Below the pieces are notes generated by a model. The model was not told the DNA's origin, did not search any database, and was given only the letters and a program-made list of their open reading frames with translations. From NCBI RefSeq assembly GCF_024198215.1, contig NZ_JAKCFA010000008.1, forward strand, positions 248,001 to 312,000: DNA of 64,000 nucleotides. The letters run 5' to 3'. Shown here piece after piece: positions 40,631 through 49,800 of the stretch. Source of the DNA: Myxococcus qinghaiensis. GTDB lineage: Bacteria; Myxococcota; Myxococcia; Myxococcales; Myxococcaceae. Position 1 is the stretch's first letter, and the number at the start of each line of letters is the position of its first letter. The translations under genes were made by a program, and so were the position numbers.

Positions 40631-42133
40631 ATGGCGACCCAGAAGAAGAAGGACGCGAAGAAGCAACCCAACATCCTCGTCATCTTCGGTGACGACATCG
40701 GCTACTGGAATGTCAGTGCCTACAACCTCGGGGTGATGGGCTACCGCACGCCGAACATCGACCGGCTGGCGAAGGAGGGCGCGCTCCTCACCGACTACTA
40801 CGCGCAGCAGAGCTGCACGGCGGGGCGCGCGGCCTTCATCACCGGCCAGTGTCCGTTCCGCACCGGGCTCACCAAGGTCGGCATGCCGGGCGCCAAGGTC
40901 GGCCTCCAGCCCGAGGACCCGACCATCGCCGACCTCCTCAAGGCCCAGGGCTACCGGACCGCGCAGTTCGGAAAGAACCACCTGGGAGACCGCGACGAGT
41001 TCCTCCCCACCGTCCACGGCTTCGACCACTTCTTCGGCAACCTCTACCACCTCAACGCGGAGGAGGAGCCAGAGAACCCGGACTACCCCAAGGACCCGGC
41101 CTTCAGGAAGCGCTTCGGTCCGCGCGGCGTGCTGCGCTGCGCGTCGGACGGCAAGGGCGGGCAGAAGGTGGAGGACACCGGCCCGCTGACGAAGAAGCGG
41201 ATGGAGACGGTGGACGAGGAGTTCCTCTCCTCCGCCATGGACTACCTGGAGGACGCGAAGAAGTCCGCCCAGCCGTTCTTCATGTGGTTCAACACCACGC
41301 GCATGCACGTCCACACGCACCTGAAGCCGGAGTCGCGAGGCAAGACGGGGCTCGGCCTCTACCCGGACGGCATGGTGGAGCATGACGGCATGGTCGGGCA
41401 GCTCCTCGACAAGCTCGACTCGCTGGGGCTGTCGGAGGACACCATCGTCGTCTACACCACGGACAACGGGGCGATGACGTGCATGTGGCCCGACGGCGGC
41501 ATGACGCCCTTCCGTGGCGAGAAGGACACCAACTGGGAGGGCGCCTTCCGCGCGCCGTGCGTCGTGCGCTGGCCCGGCGTGATTCAGCCCGGCACGCAAA
41601 TCAACGAGCTGTTCTCGTCCGAGGACTGGCTGCCCACGTTCCTCGCGGCGGCGGGCGACCCGGACATCGTGGACAAGCTCAAGAGCGGCCACGAGGCCAA
41701 CGACAAGAGCTTCAAGGTCCATCTGGATGGTTACGACCAGACGGAGCTGCTGTCCGGCAAGGGGACCTCGGCGCGCACGGAGTTCTTCTACTTCGGTGAC
41801 GACGGGGAGCTGGTCGCCGTGCGCCACGGCCGCATGAAGCTCGTCTTCGCGGAGCAGAACGCCAAGGGCATCGAGGCCTGGGGTGAGCCCTTCACCATCC
41901 GCCGCGCTCCGCTCGCCTTCGACCTGCGCGCCGACCCGCTGGAGCGCTCGCAGGACGCGGTCGGCTACCAGTCGTGGCTCATCGACCACGCCTTCTACTT
42001 CGTGCCCGCGCAGCAGGCCGTGGCCCGGTTCCTCGCGAGCTTCCGCGAGTTCCCGCCGCGCCAGCGTCCGTCGAGCTTCTCGGTGGACCAGGTGGTCGCC
42101 AAGCTGGAGAGCGCGCCGTCGGGCATGCACTGA
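40631..42133 (+). CDS. Type I sulfatase (arylsulfatase) without signal peptide
   Basis: 500 aa alkaline-phosphatase-fold sulfatase. Metal-binding FGDDIGY (Asp21, Asp22), the formylglycine motif SCTAGR with Cys62, QFGKNHLGD near residue 117, and TTDNGAM near residue 280 complete the catalytic site; the protein also has TPFRGEKDTNWEGAFRAPC, typical of this subgroup. The N-terminus (MATQKKKDAKKQPN) is not an export signal, so the enzyme seems cytoplasmic. Cys maturation requires a formylglycine-generating enzyme not encoded here. ATG 40631 is preceded by GGGGGA. Substrate unknown. Confidence 0.87.
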   Translation: MATQKKKDAKKQPNILVIFGDDIGYWNVSAYNLGVMGYRTPNIDRLAKEGALLTDYYAQQSCTAGRAAFITGQCPFRTGLTKVGMPGAKVGLQPEDPTIADLLKAQGYRTAQFGKNHLGDRDEFLPTVHGFDHFFGNLYHLNAEEEPENPDYPKDPAFRKRFGPRGVLRCASDGKGGQKVEDTGPLTKKRMETVDEEFLSSAMDYLEDAKKSAQPFFMWFNTTRMHVHTHLKPESRGKTGLGLYPDGMVEHDGMVGQLLDKLDSLGLSEDTIVVYTTDNGAMTCMWPDGGMTPFRGEKDTNWEGAFRAPCVVRWPGVIQPGTQINELFSSEDWLPTFLAAAGDPDIVDKLKSGHEANDKSFKVHLDGYDQTELLSGKGTSARTEFFYFGDDGELVAVRHGRMKLVFAEQNAKGIEAWGEPFTIRRAPLAFDLRADPLERSQDAVGYQSWLIDHAFYFVPAQQAVARFLASFREFPPRQRPSSFSVDQVVAKLESAPSGMH

Positions 42134-42144
42134 CGCTCGCATGA

Positions 42145-42178
42145 GGGGGCCCGCGTCCGTCCAGCGGCGCGGGCCTCC
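42145..42178. terminator. Bidirectional terminator between sulfatase and response regulator
   Basis: GGCCCGCG (42148-42155) pairs with CGCGGGCC (42168-42175) and extends by three pairs (42145-42147 with 42176-42178, one G-T) around a 12-base loop. It lies between two convergent genes, four bases before the response-regulator stop. Confidence 0.6.
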
Positions 42179-42181
42179 GCC

Positions 42182-42577
42182 TCACACGGGCTGGGGCTGC
42201 TCCTCCGCGGCGAGCACGTAGCGCGAGACAGCGCCGAGCAGTTGCTCCACGTCCACGGGCTTGCGCAGGTAGTCGTCCACGCCGAGCGCGGCGACCTCGC
42301 GCGCGCTCACGCCCTGCCCGGAGATGACCACCACGGGAATGGGCGCCAGCAAGGCATCCTCGCGCTGCCTGTCGCGGAACTCCCAGCCGTTGACGTCCGG
42401 CATCATCAGGTCCAACAGAATCACGGAGGGGCGTGCGCCCCCGCGCAGCAACTCCAGCGCCTCGCGTCCGCTGTGCGCCAGCAACACGCTGTGCCCCTCC
42501 AGCTCCAGCACGTCCTTGAAGGCCAGCAGGATGTCGGGGTCGTCGTCGATGGCGAGCACGCAGTTCGAGGGCGTCAT
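42182..42577 (-). CDS. Stand-alone response regulator receiver (CheY-like)
   Basis: 131 aa, a single REC domain: acidic pocket DDD at residues 11-13, phospho-acceptor Asp56 in ILLDLMMPD, Ser86 in VVISGQ, and Lys106 in YLRKPVD. No output domain, so it probably acts through protein contact in a phosphorelay. No histidine kinase in the window. A 219-base divergent region separates it from an SDR gene. Confidence 0.92.
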   Translation of the reverse strand: MTPSNCVLAIDDDPDILLAFKDVLELEGHSVLLAHSGREALELLRGGARPSVILLDLMMPDVNGWEFRDRQREDALLAPIPVVVISGQGVSAREVAALGVDDYLRKPVDVEQLLGAVSRYVLAAEEQPQPV

Positions 42578-42796
42578 GTGCGCGTTCCTCCTCGTGGAGA
42601 CAAGCTGCGGACGAACAGGCCCCGTGCCATCGGCCGGCCGCCGAGCGAGCCACGCACGACAGGGCCAGCGCGTGCATGCTCGTCAACACTCCTGGGCCTT
42701 CCGACCCGGCCGGCCGGACAAGGCCCCGCATGGTTTTGTGTCCCAATTCCGCCGCCAACCGTGCGAGAAGCAGCGACGCAGCCAGGAGGAGACACC

Positions 42797-43558
42797 ATGG
42801 CGGAGATGAGCTACCGGACGGCGCTGGTGACAGGCGCCTCGAGCGGCCTGGGACGAGGGTTGGCGCTGTGGCTGGCCAAGCGCGGCCTGCGCGTCTTCGC
42901 CGCCGGGCGAAGGATTCCGCAGCTCCAGGCGCTCGCCGACGAGGCCCAGGCCGCGGGCGCGACGGTGGAGCCGCTGGAGCTGGATGTCACGCGCACGGAG
43001 TCCCACCTGGAGCGCCTGCGCGAGCTCGACTCGGAGTGCGGTGGCCTGGACCTCGTCGTGGCCAACGCGGGCGTCGGCGGCGTGACGAATGGCAAGCGCC
43101 TGGACTGGGACAAGGTGCGTGCCATCATCGACACCAACGTCACCGGCGCAGCCGCCACGCTGACGGCCGTGCTGCCGCGCATGGTGGAGCGCCGCCGGGG
43201 CCACGTGGTGGGCATCTCCAGCCTCGCGGCCCACCGGGGGCTGGCGGGACATGCGGCGTACTCGGCCTCGAAGGCGTTCCTCGCCACGTTCATGGAGAGC
43301 CTGCGCGTGGACCTGAGCAGCACCGGCGTGCGCGTCACCACCATCTACCCGGGCTTCGTGAAGAGCGAGATGACCGCCGACAACCACTTCCCCATGCCCT
43401 TCCTGATGGAGACGGACGCGGCCGTGGAGCTGATGGGCACGGCCATCCTGCGCGGTGAGACGGAGCTGTCCTTCCCGTGGCAACTCGCCCTGCCCTCGCG
43501 GCTGGCGAAGGTGCTGCCCAATCCCCTCTTCGACGCGGCCGCTCGCCGGCTGCGCTGA
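42797..43558 (+). CDS. SDR family oxidoreductase
   Basis: 253 aa. TGASSGLGRGLA nucleotide loop near residue 12, NAGVGG near 95, GISSLAAHRG with the catalytic Ser near 142, and YSASKAF with Tyr/Lys near 155. A C-terminal region (FPWQLALPSRLAKVLPNPLF) resembles the end of the SDR at 6743-7489, so the two are probably paralogues. AGGAGGA precedes the ATG by 6 bases. Followed after 21 bases by pyrF; functional link unclear. Confidence 0.88.
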   Translation: MAEMSYRTALVTGASSGLGRGLALWLAKRGLRVFAAGRRIPQLQALADEAQAAGATVEPLELDVTRTESHLERLRELDSECGGLDLVVANAGVGGVTNGKRLDWDKVRAIIDTNVTGAAATLTAVLPRMVERRRGHVVGISSLAAHRGLAGHAAYSASKAFLATFMESLRVDLSSTGVRVTTIYPGFVKSEMTADNHFPMPFLMETDAAVELMGTAILRGETELSFPWQLALPSRLAKVLPNPLFDAAARRLR

Positions 43559-43579
43559 CCCTGCACAGGAGCTGGAACG

Positions 43580-44434
43580 GTGAATACCCCTGCATCCTTC
43601 GCCCAGCGCTTCGCCCGGCTCGCCGACGAGCGCTCCCCGTTCTGCCTCGGCGTCGACCCGTCGAAGGACCTGCTCGCGCGCTGGGGACTGCCCGACACCG
43701 CGCAGGGCCTCTCCGACTTCTGCGAGCGCATCGCGGACGCGGCCGGTGACAGCGTCGCGGTGGTGAAGCCGCAGAGCGCGTTCTTCGAGCGCCATGGCCC
43801 CGCGGGACTCCAGACACTCCAGGCGCTGATGAAGCGCTTCAAGGCGGCGGGCACGCTCGCGCTGCTCGACGTGAAGCGCGGGGATATCGGCTCCACCATG
43901 GACGCCTACGCGGAGACCGTCTTCGGCGCGGGCAGCGCCTACGAGGCGGACGCGGCCACCTTCTCCGCGTACCTGGGCCTGGGCGCGCTGGTGAAGACGA
44001 TTGAGCGGGCGCGGGCGTCGGGCGCCTGTGCCTTCCTCGTCGTGCGCTCCTCCAACCCGGAGGGCACGTCGCTCCAGACGTCCACGGGGGCCGATGGCCG
44101 CACCGTGGCGGAGGTCCTCGCGGACGGGCTGCGCGAGCTGAACGAGAAGGCGGGACCGGGCGTGCTGCCCGCGGGCGCGGTGATGGGGGCCACTCTTCCC
44201 GCGTCGGACCGGGGCGTGGTGGAGCGGCTGGGCGGCGCGCTGATGCTGACGCCTGGAATCGGCGCGCAGGGCGCCGGCTTCGACGACCTCAAGCGCCTGT
44301 TCGCCGGGCGCGAGGCGCAAATCATCCCCACCGCCACGCGCTCCGTGCTCGAAGCAGGGCCGGATGTGGCGTCACTCCGCGCGGCCATCCAGCGCCACGT
44401 GGAGCCCGCGCGCCGCTTCCGCACGGGCGCCTGA
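43580..44434 (+). CDS. pyrF: Orotidine 5'-phosphate decarboxylase (type 2)
   Basis: 284 aa, length and motifs of the actinobacterial/myxobacterial type 2 OMP decarboxylase. FCLGVDPSKDLL near residue 21, VVKPQSAFFERHG near 62, the catalytic LLDVKRGDIGSTMDAYA near 95 with Lys/Asp pairs, and LTPGIGAQG near 226. Catalyses the last step of UMP synthesis. GTG start at 43580 supported by AGGAG eight bases upstream. Convergent with the PBP1a gene across a strong hairpin. Confidence 0.93.
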   Translation: MNTPASFAQRFARLADERSPFCLGVDPSKDLLARWGLPDTAQGLSDFCERIADAAGDSVAVVKPQSAFFERHGPAGLQTLQALMKRFKAAGTLALLDVKRGDIGSTMDAYAETVFGAGSAYEADAATFSAYLGLGALVKTIERARASGACAFLVVRSSNPEGTSLQTSTGADGRTVAEVLADGLRELNEKAGPGVLPAGAVMGATLPASDRGVVERLGGALMLTPGIGAQGAGFDDLKRLFAGREAQIIPTATRSVLEAGPDVASLRAAIQRHVEPARRFRTGA

Positions 44435-44441
44435 AACGACT

Positions 44442-44480
44442 CGGGCCCCGCGTCCTCCCGAAGGAGGCGCACGGGGCCCG
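44442..44480. terminator. Strong bidirectional terminator between pyrF and PBP1a
   Basis: CGGGCCCCG (44442-44450) pairs perfectly with CGGGGCCCG (44472-44480), and an inner CCTCC (44454-44458) pairs with GGAGG (44463-44467) around a CGAA tetraloop. Placed between convergent stops; serves both strands. Confidence 0.75.
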
Positions 44481-44503
44481 GAAATCATCCACGTCGGCGA
44501 GCG

Positions 44504-47074
44504 CTACTGCGCGCCCATCATGAACTGGTCCACGTCGACCGTGTTCTTGTCGGGCACGGCGTCCTTCGGCTCGGTGCCCTTCTTGAAGAACATCAGCTCC
44601 GAGCCCTTCGCGCCGGGGCTGGCAATCTTGCCCGTCTTCTTGTCGATGTGGAGCCGCACCAGGTCCATCGACTGCCACGGGTAGAACTCCGACTGCGGCC
44701 GGCCCTCCAGCGCGCGCTTCATGTAGTTGAGCCAGATGGGCAGCGCCGCGCGGCCACCCGTCTCGTAGCGGCCGAGCGGATGCGGGTTCAAGTCGTAGCC
44801 CACCCACGCCACCGTCACGAGGTCCCGGGTGTACGCCGCGAACCACGCGTCGAAGGAGTCGTTCGTCGTGCCCGTCTTGCCGGCGGCGGGCTTGCCCAGG
44901 CGCGTGGCCGGGCCACCCGTGCCCTGGAGCACCACGCCGCGCAACAGGTGCGTGAGGATGAAGCCGACCTCCGCGCTCATCACCTGCTCACCGGGCTCGA
45001 AGAGGCGCGCGTAACCTGCGGCCACGCGGTCCTGCAAGGGCGCCCACGCGTCGTCGAACGCGGTGTGGTCCTCCAGCGTGCGGCCGAAGCGGTCCTCCAC
45101 CTTGCGCACGAAGTACGTGGGCTTCTTGCGGCCGTAGCGGTTGAACGTCGCGTAGGCGTTGGCCAGGTCCAGCGGGTACACGCACGAGGAGCCGAGCGCC
45201 GCGGAGAAGTCCATGTTCATGGGCGTGGTGATGCCCAGCTTCGTGCTCCACGCCGCCATGTTCTTCACGCCCACCGCGCCGAACGTCTTCACCGCGGGGA
45301 TGTTCATCGAGTTGACGAGCGCGGTGCGCAAGAGCACGTCACCCACGAACTCCTCGCTGTAGTTCGCCGGCTTCCACGACACCTTGTTGTCCGGGTCGTG
45401 CTCCACAATCGGCGAGTCGACGATGACAGTGGCCTCCGTCCAGTTGAGCTGCTCCAGCGCCGCCGAGTACACGAAGGGCTTGAACGAGCTGCCCGGCTGA
45501 CGGCACGCCTGGAAGGCGCGGTTGAACTCGTTGTCGTCGAAGTCGTACCCGCCCACCATGGCCGTGAGGTACTGGCGGTGGGGGTCCACGGAGACGAGCG
45601 CGCTCTGCGCCTCGGGCGTCTGCTCCAGCCGGAAGAGCTTCACGCCCTCCTCGGGGATGTCCTCCGCCAGCTTCTTGTCCCACTGCTCCTTGTCGTCCGT
45701 GAGGTCCTTCTTCGTCACGTGACGGACGACGACGAGGTCGCCCACCGCGATGGCCTTCTTCACCGACGAAATCATCATCGCCGGGTAGTAGCCCTCCGGG
45801 TTCACCTTGCGCGCCCAGCGCATGCCGAGCAGCGGCAGCCGCCCCGCATGCGGGCCCACCTGGATGTCCGCGCCCTTGCCGTCCGAATCCAGCTGCGTGA
45901 CGGCGGCCACGTAGAGCCGCCCTTCCGAGAGCTCGTCCTTGCCCATGGCCTTCTTCGCGCGGTCGATGAACGCCTTCATCGCCTCCGGCGTGAGCTGCTG
46001 CACCGGCCCGCGCCAGCCCTGGCGCTTGTCCACGGAGAGCAGCCCATCCATCACCGCGTCCTGCGCGGCGCGCTGACGCTCGCTGTCCATGGTGGTGAAG
46101 ATTTTCAGGCCGTCCTTGAGCAGCACGGGGTTGCCGTACCGGTCCACCACGTCCTTGCGCACCTGCTCCACGAAGTACGGGGCGAACTCGTGGAAGACGT
46201 CCTCCACGGGGAACACCTTCACCACCTCCGCATTGGCCGCGTCGTGCTCGGCCTGCGAAATCATCCCCTCCACCAGCATGCGGCGCAGCACGTAGGAGCG
46301 GCGCTTGCGGGCCGCCTCCGGGCGCAGGAAGGGCGAGTAGCGGCTGGGCGCCTGCGGAAGGCCCGCGATGAGCGTCATCTCCCCGAGCGTCAGGTCGCGC
46401 ACGTCCTTGCGGTAGTAGTTCTCCGCCGCGCTCTGCACGCCGTAGCTGTGGTGCCCGAGGAAGACGTTGTTCAGGTAGAGGTAGAGAATCTCTTCCTTGG
46501 TGAGCGACTGCTCCAGCCGCAGGGCGAGGATGGCCTCGCGAATCTTGCGGGTGAGCGTCTTCGCGGTGGCGGACTTGTAGCCCTCCGCGGAGATGAGCAC
46601 CGCCTTCGCCGTCTGCTGCGTCAGGGTGGAGCCACCCTGGATGCCGCCGGAGCGCAGGCCCAGCTTCGAGCCAATCGTCTTGAAGGCCGCGCGCGAGGTG
46701 CCGAGGATATCCACGCCGAAGTGGTCGAAGAAGCTGGAGTCCTCGCTGGCGATGAACGCCTGCACCAGCCGCTTCGGAATCCGCTCGTAGGGCACGACTT
46801 TGCGGCGCTCGTTGTAGAACTCGCCCGCGAGCACCGCGTCGTCGGTGTAGACCTCCGTGACGATGGGCGGCCAGTACTCGTCCACCTTGGGGATGGCCGG
46901 CAGCCCGTCCGAGTACACGTAGTAGATGGCGACCAGGCCCACCGCGCCCGCCGTGGCGCCCGTGAGGGCCAGCCAGCCACCCAGCTTCAGCAGCACCTTC
47001 CACCAGCGCCCGGGGGGAACCCCCTTCAGCACCAGCTTCGAGCGGCTTCGGTCAGTCGTCTTGGAGTCGGACAT
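44504..47074 (-). CDS. mrcA: Bifunctional penicillin-binding protein 1A
   Basis: 856 aa class A PBP. Cytoplasmic N-terminus, single membrane anchor at about 28-52, glycosyltransferase domain with catalytic Glu111 in ASEDSSFFDHFG and GGSTLTQQTAK near 148, an inserted OB-like region, then the transpeptidase with SSFKP (Ser529), SMN near 581 and KTGTTND near 736. Polymerises and crosslinks peptidoglycan at the inner membrane. Follows the pseudouridine synthase on the same strand with a 32-base gap. Confidence 0.95.
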   Translation of the reverse strand: MSDSKTTDRSRSKLVLKGVPPGRWWKVLLKLGGWLALTGATAGAVGLVAIYYVYSDGLPAIPKVDEYWPPIVTEVYTDDAVLAGEFYNERRKVVPYERIPKRLVQAFIASEDSSFFDHFGVDILGTSRAAFKTIGSKLGLRSGGIQGGSTLTQQTAKAVLISAEGYKSATAKTLTRKIREAILALRLEQSLTKEEILYLYLNNVFLGHHSYGVQSAAENYYRKDVRDLTLGEMTLIAGLPQAPSRYSPFLRPEAARKRRSYVLRRMLVEGMISQAEHDAANAEVVKVFPVEDVFHEFAPYFVEQVRKDVVDRYGNPVLLKDGLKIFTTMDSERQRAAQDAVMDGLLSVDKRQGWRGPVQQLTPEAMKAFIDRAKKAMGKDELSEGRLYVAAVTQLDSDGKGADIQVGPHAGRLPLLGMRWARKVNPEGYYPAMMISSVKKAIAVGDLVVVRHVTKKDLTDDKEQWDKKLAEDIPEEGVKLFRLEQTPEAQSALVSVDPHRQYLTAMVGGYDFDDNEFNRAFQACRQPGSSFKPFVYSAALEQLNWTEATVIVDSPIVEHDPDNKVSWKPANYSEEFVGDVLLRTALVNSMNIPAVKTFGAVGVKNMAAWSTKLGITTPMNMDFSAALGSSCVYPLDLANAYATFNRYGRKKPTYFVRKVEDRFGRTLEDHTAFDDAWAPLQDRVAAGYARLFEPGEQVMSAEVGFILTHLLRGVVLQGTGGPATRLGKPAAGKTGTTNDSFDAWFAAYTRDLVTVAWVGYDLNPHPLGRYETGGRAALPIWLNYMKRALEGRPQSEFYPWQSMDLVRLHIDKKTGKIASPGAKGSELMFFKKGTEPKDAVPDKNTVDVDQFMMGAQ

Positions 47075-47106
47075 ACGTGTATCGGAACCTCGCGGGCGTC
47101 ACGGCC

Positions 47107-48063
47107 TCAGGGCAGCAATGCGGCCCGCTTGAGCACGTCTCGGAGCTCGGGGGGGATGGGGGCTTCCACGGCCACCTTCGCCCCGCCTTCGGGGTGTGGA
47201 AATTCGATGCGCTCGGCGTGCAGGAACAACCTCTTGAGCCCCCAGCGCGCCTGCACGTCGCGGTTGAAGGCGAAGTCACCGTATTTCTTGTCCCCGACCA
47301 CCGGGTGGCCAATGGAGGCCAGGTGCCTTCTTATCTGATGGGTGCGCCCGGTCTCGATGGAGCAGGACAGGAGCGCCACCTCGCCCGACTGCTTGACGAC
47401 CTTCCAGCGGGTGAGGGCCTCCTGCATGTTGACCCCGCGACGGGCCTTGGACTCGGCCGTCTGCTGGTGCTCCGAGAGAGGCAGGTCGATGACCCCGGAC
47501 TCCTTGGGCATCTTCCCCTTCACCAGGGTGATGTAGCGCTTCTTGGAGAGCCCGTGGGTGAAGACCTCCGTGAAGTGCACCATCGCCGGGCGCCGCTTGG
47601 CGACCAGGATGACGCCGGAGGTCTCCCGGTCCAGGCGGTGGGCGGGGGAGGCGGTGAAGTCGTTGCGGACGGCCTTCGGCCCAAGGTAGGCGCGCACGTA
47701 GTCCACCAGCGTTCCGCCGGTGATGCCGCTTCCGGTATGGACGGCCATCCCGCTGGGCTTGTCCACGGCCATCAACCAGTCGTCCTCTCTCAGAATGACC
47801 AGCCGGCTGGGGTCCACCGGCGGGGGTGGACGGTCCACTTTCGGACGGTCCTCTCCCCTGAGCGTCTGCTCGTCTCCACGGATGGTGAGCACGTCTCCGT
47901 CCGCGAGCAACTGCTCGGGCTGGGCACGTTTCCCGTTCACCCGCACCTTCTTGGTGCGAATCATCTTGAACAGGTGGCTCACGGGGACAGTGGGGAGCCG
48001 TTTGCGCAGGAGCTTGTCCAGGCGCATCCCGGCGGTGTCGGTCTCGATTCGGTACTCGATCAT
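47107..48063 (-). CDS. RluA-family 23S rRNA pseudouridine synthase
   Basis: 318 aa. N-terminal S4 RNA-binding domain (GMRLDKLLRKRLPTVPVSHL, KVRVNG) and a catalytic domain with the HRLDRETSG motif bearing the nucleophilic Asp near residue 146. RTHQIRRHLASIGHPVVGDK near 255 is the conserved C-terminal element. Most similar in plan to RluC/RluD. Its divergent neighbour is the pentapeptide protein, 44 bases away; downstream is PBP1a. Confidence 0.92.
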   Translation of the reverse strand: MIEYRIETDTAGMRLDKLLRKRLPTVPVSHLFKMIRTKKVRVNGKRAQPEQLLADGDVLTIRGDEQTLRGEDRPKVDRPPPPVDPSRLVILREDDWLMAVDKPSGMAVHTGSGITGGTLVDYVRAYLGPKAVRNDFTASPAHRLDRETSGVILVAKRRPAMVHFTEVFTHGLSKKRYITLVKGKMPKESGVIDLPLSEHQQTAESKARRGVNMQEALTRWKVVKQSGEVALLSCSIETGRTHQIRRHLASIGHPVVGDKKYGDFAFNRDVQARWGLKRLFLHAERIEFPHPEGGAKVAVEAPIPPELRDVLKRAALLP

Positions 48064-48107
48064 TTGTGCTGGCGCGCGGACCAGACCATACGAATAATCC
48101 CCGGTCC

Positions 48108-49574
48108 ATGCCGAAAGCCCCCAGTATCGAGAAGCTCCTCCAGAACGGGTCGGCCGAGTGGAACCGACTGCGCAAGGGCGGTCAGGTCCCGTCCGAGCAC
48201 ACTGGCGCCACCTTCACGCAACTTTTCTCCGCCAACGCGGACCTGTCGGGCCTAGGGCTCGTCGGTTCCGAGTGGGAGCGGTGCGATCTGTCGAAAATCA
48301 ACTTCCGGGACACGGACCTGTCGAACGCCTATTTCCACGGCGGACGGCTCCAGGACTGTGACTTCCGGGGGGCCAACCTCGAAGGGGCGACCTTCGAGAA
48401 GCTGAAGCTGCTCCGCTGTGACTTCACGGGCGCCAAGGGCCTGGAAGAGTTGGAGATGGACGATGTGGACATGGACCGGGTGGTCGGTCTGGACGGAGAG
48501 GAAGCTCCTCCTCCGCCGCCTCCTCCGGCCCAGGGCATCACCGCGTTCACCCGCGAACAGCGGGAGAAGGCGTTGGGCGTGCAGGCCGCGGCGCTCATGC
48601 AGGGAGAGCCTTCCGAGGAGCTGCCGCCGTTCAAGCCGCAGGACCCGCCCGGCTCGCTCTTCTTCCGGGGCCTGAAGCGCATGGCGATGCCGCCGTTGTG
48701 GGTGTTGGACGTGCCGGGCTTGAGGCCGCTGGTGCCGCAGCGGATGCCTCCGGGCAGCTCTCTGGAGACGCTCTACCGCGAGGCGGTGAAGACGCGGCTG
48801 GAGAACAAGAAGCCGTCGGCGGACCCCGGCGTGGTGGAGAAGGCGCAGAAGGCGCTGAGGATGGGTGCCAAGGACGCGGCCGTGTCGGCCATGTACCTGC
48901 GCGAAGTGGGTGTGTTGCCGCTGTTCCGCTTCTCCGCGGCGCAGGTGTTGAAGGCCGCGCTGCGCGAAGAAGTGGATGTGGATGACCTGACGGGGTCCAT
49001 CGACCCTCGGACGACGGGCGCGCTGTTGGAGCTGCGGCTGACGCACGAGGTGGTGGAGCACCTGCAGGAGGCTCGGCGGCGGCTGGCGGCGACGCAGCTG
49101 TACACGTCGCTGTTGGAGGCGGGCTTCAACCCGGACAACAACTGGGATGAGGCGCTGGAGTCGCAGGACGCGGCGATGGAGCTGGCGAACCTGGCCACGG
49201 GCGACAACCGCGACGAGCTGTTCGAGGGCTTCCAGGTCTTCGCGGCGCTGCCCGAGGAGGCGCGGTTGCGCCGGCTGGCGTACCTGGCGGAGTCGGTGTC
49301 CAACCTGGAGCTGGTCAGCCGGCTGCCGGAGGGGATGGAGCCGGCGTGGCTGAACGGGCCGGAGACGCGCGAGTGCCACGAGCGGGAGATGACCTACGTC
49401 CAGTCGCTGAAGGCCGAGGAAATCCCTGGGAAGGTGGCGGCGCTGGCGAAGGCGGAGCTCGGAGTGCCCGAGGGTTCGGTGCCCGAGGACAGCGACGGGG
49501 ACCTGTTCATCCACCTGCGCTGTGACGTGTGTGGCAAGGAGAAGCTCATCGTTCAGTCGCCCGACGCGGAGTGA
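48108..49574 (+). CDS. Pentapeptide-repeat protein with long helical C-terminal domain
   Basis: 488 aa. Residues about 40-125 carry pentapeptide repeats (ANADLSGLGL, CDLSKINFRDTDLSNAYFHG, CDFRGANLEGATFEKLKLLR), a right-handed beta-helix. A proline run (APPPPPPPAQG, near 145) links to ~330 residues that are mostly helical, with no recognised domain, and a CDVCGK pair close to the end that could bind a metal. Cytoplasmic; function unknown. No ribosome site before ATG 48108 in the short divergent region, so the transcript may be near-leaderless. A strong terminator follows. Confidence 0.72.
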   Translation: MPKAPSIEKLLQNGSAEWNRLRKGGQVPSEHTGATFTQLFSANADLSGLGLVGSEWERCDLSKINFRDTDLSNAYFHGGRLQDCDFRGANLEGATFEKLKLLRCDFTGAKGLEELEMDDVDMDRVVGLDGEEAPPPPPPPAQGITAFTREQREKALGVQAAALMQGEPSEELPPFKPQDPPGSLFFRGLKRMAMPPLWVLDVPGLRPLVPQRMPPGSSLETLYREAVKTRLENKKPSADPGVVEKAQKALRMGAKDAAVSAMYLREVGVLPLFRFSAAQVLKAALREEVDVDDLTGSIDPRTTGALLELRLTHEVVEHLQEARRRLAATQLYTSLLEAGFNPDNNWDEALESQDAAMELANLATGDNRDELFEGFQVFAALPEEARLRRLAYLAESVSNLELVSRLPEGMEPAWLNGPETRECHEREMTYVQSLKAEEIPGKVAALAKAELGVPEGSVPEDSDGDLFIHLRCDVCGKEKLIVQSPDAE

Positions 49575-49598
49575 CGGCGAGCTGAGTGGTGGGGCCCT

Positions 49599-49637
49599 CG
49601 GGGCCGCTGGAGTCCTCCTGGGGACTCGGCGGCCCCG
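49599..49637 (+). terminator. Intrinsic terminator after the pentapeptide-repeat gene
   Basis: CGGGGCCGC (49599-49607) pairs with GCGGCCCCG (49629-49637) and an inner GAGTCC (49610-49615) pairs with GGACTC (49622-49627). TGGTGTTTCT follows, giving the closest thing to a T-tract at any hairpin in this window. Confidence 0.75.
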
Positions 49638-49800
49638 TGGTGTTTCTGGGGCGTGCTGGCCTGGGTGGACGGGGAGCGGACGAGCGGAGCGTGTGCTCAC
49701 GGAGTCCTGTCGATGCGCAGGTTCGGACGGAGACACGGGCTTGTCGCCGAGTGGGCCTCGCGGGTGGCGTCAGGACTCGTCCAGTTCGGGAGGTCCGGGC

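Noticed and set aside
39437..42142. A ~900-codon minus-strand frame across the sulfatase and outer-membrane protein genes
   Set aside because: Composition is that of an out-of-frame translation; both real genes explain the region.
44648..47338. An 896-codon open frame antisense to PBP1a
   Set aside because: Arg/His/Leu-rich shadow typical of the high-GC codon pattern; PBP1a on the other strand has complete catalytic motifs.
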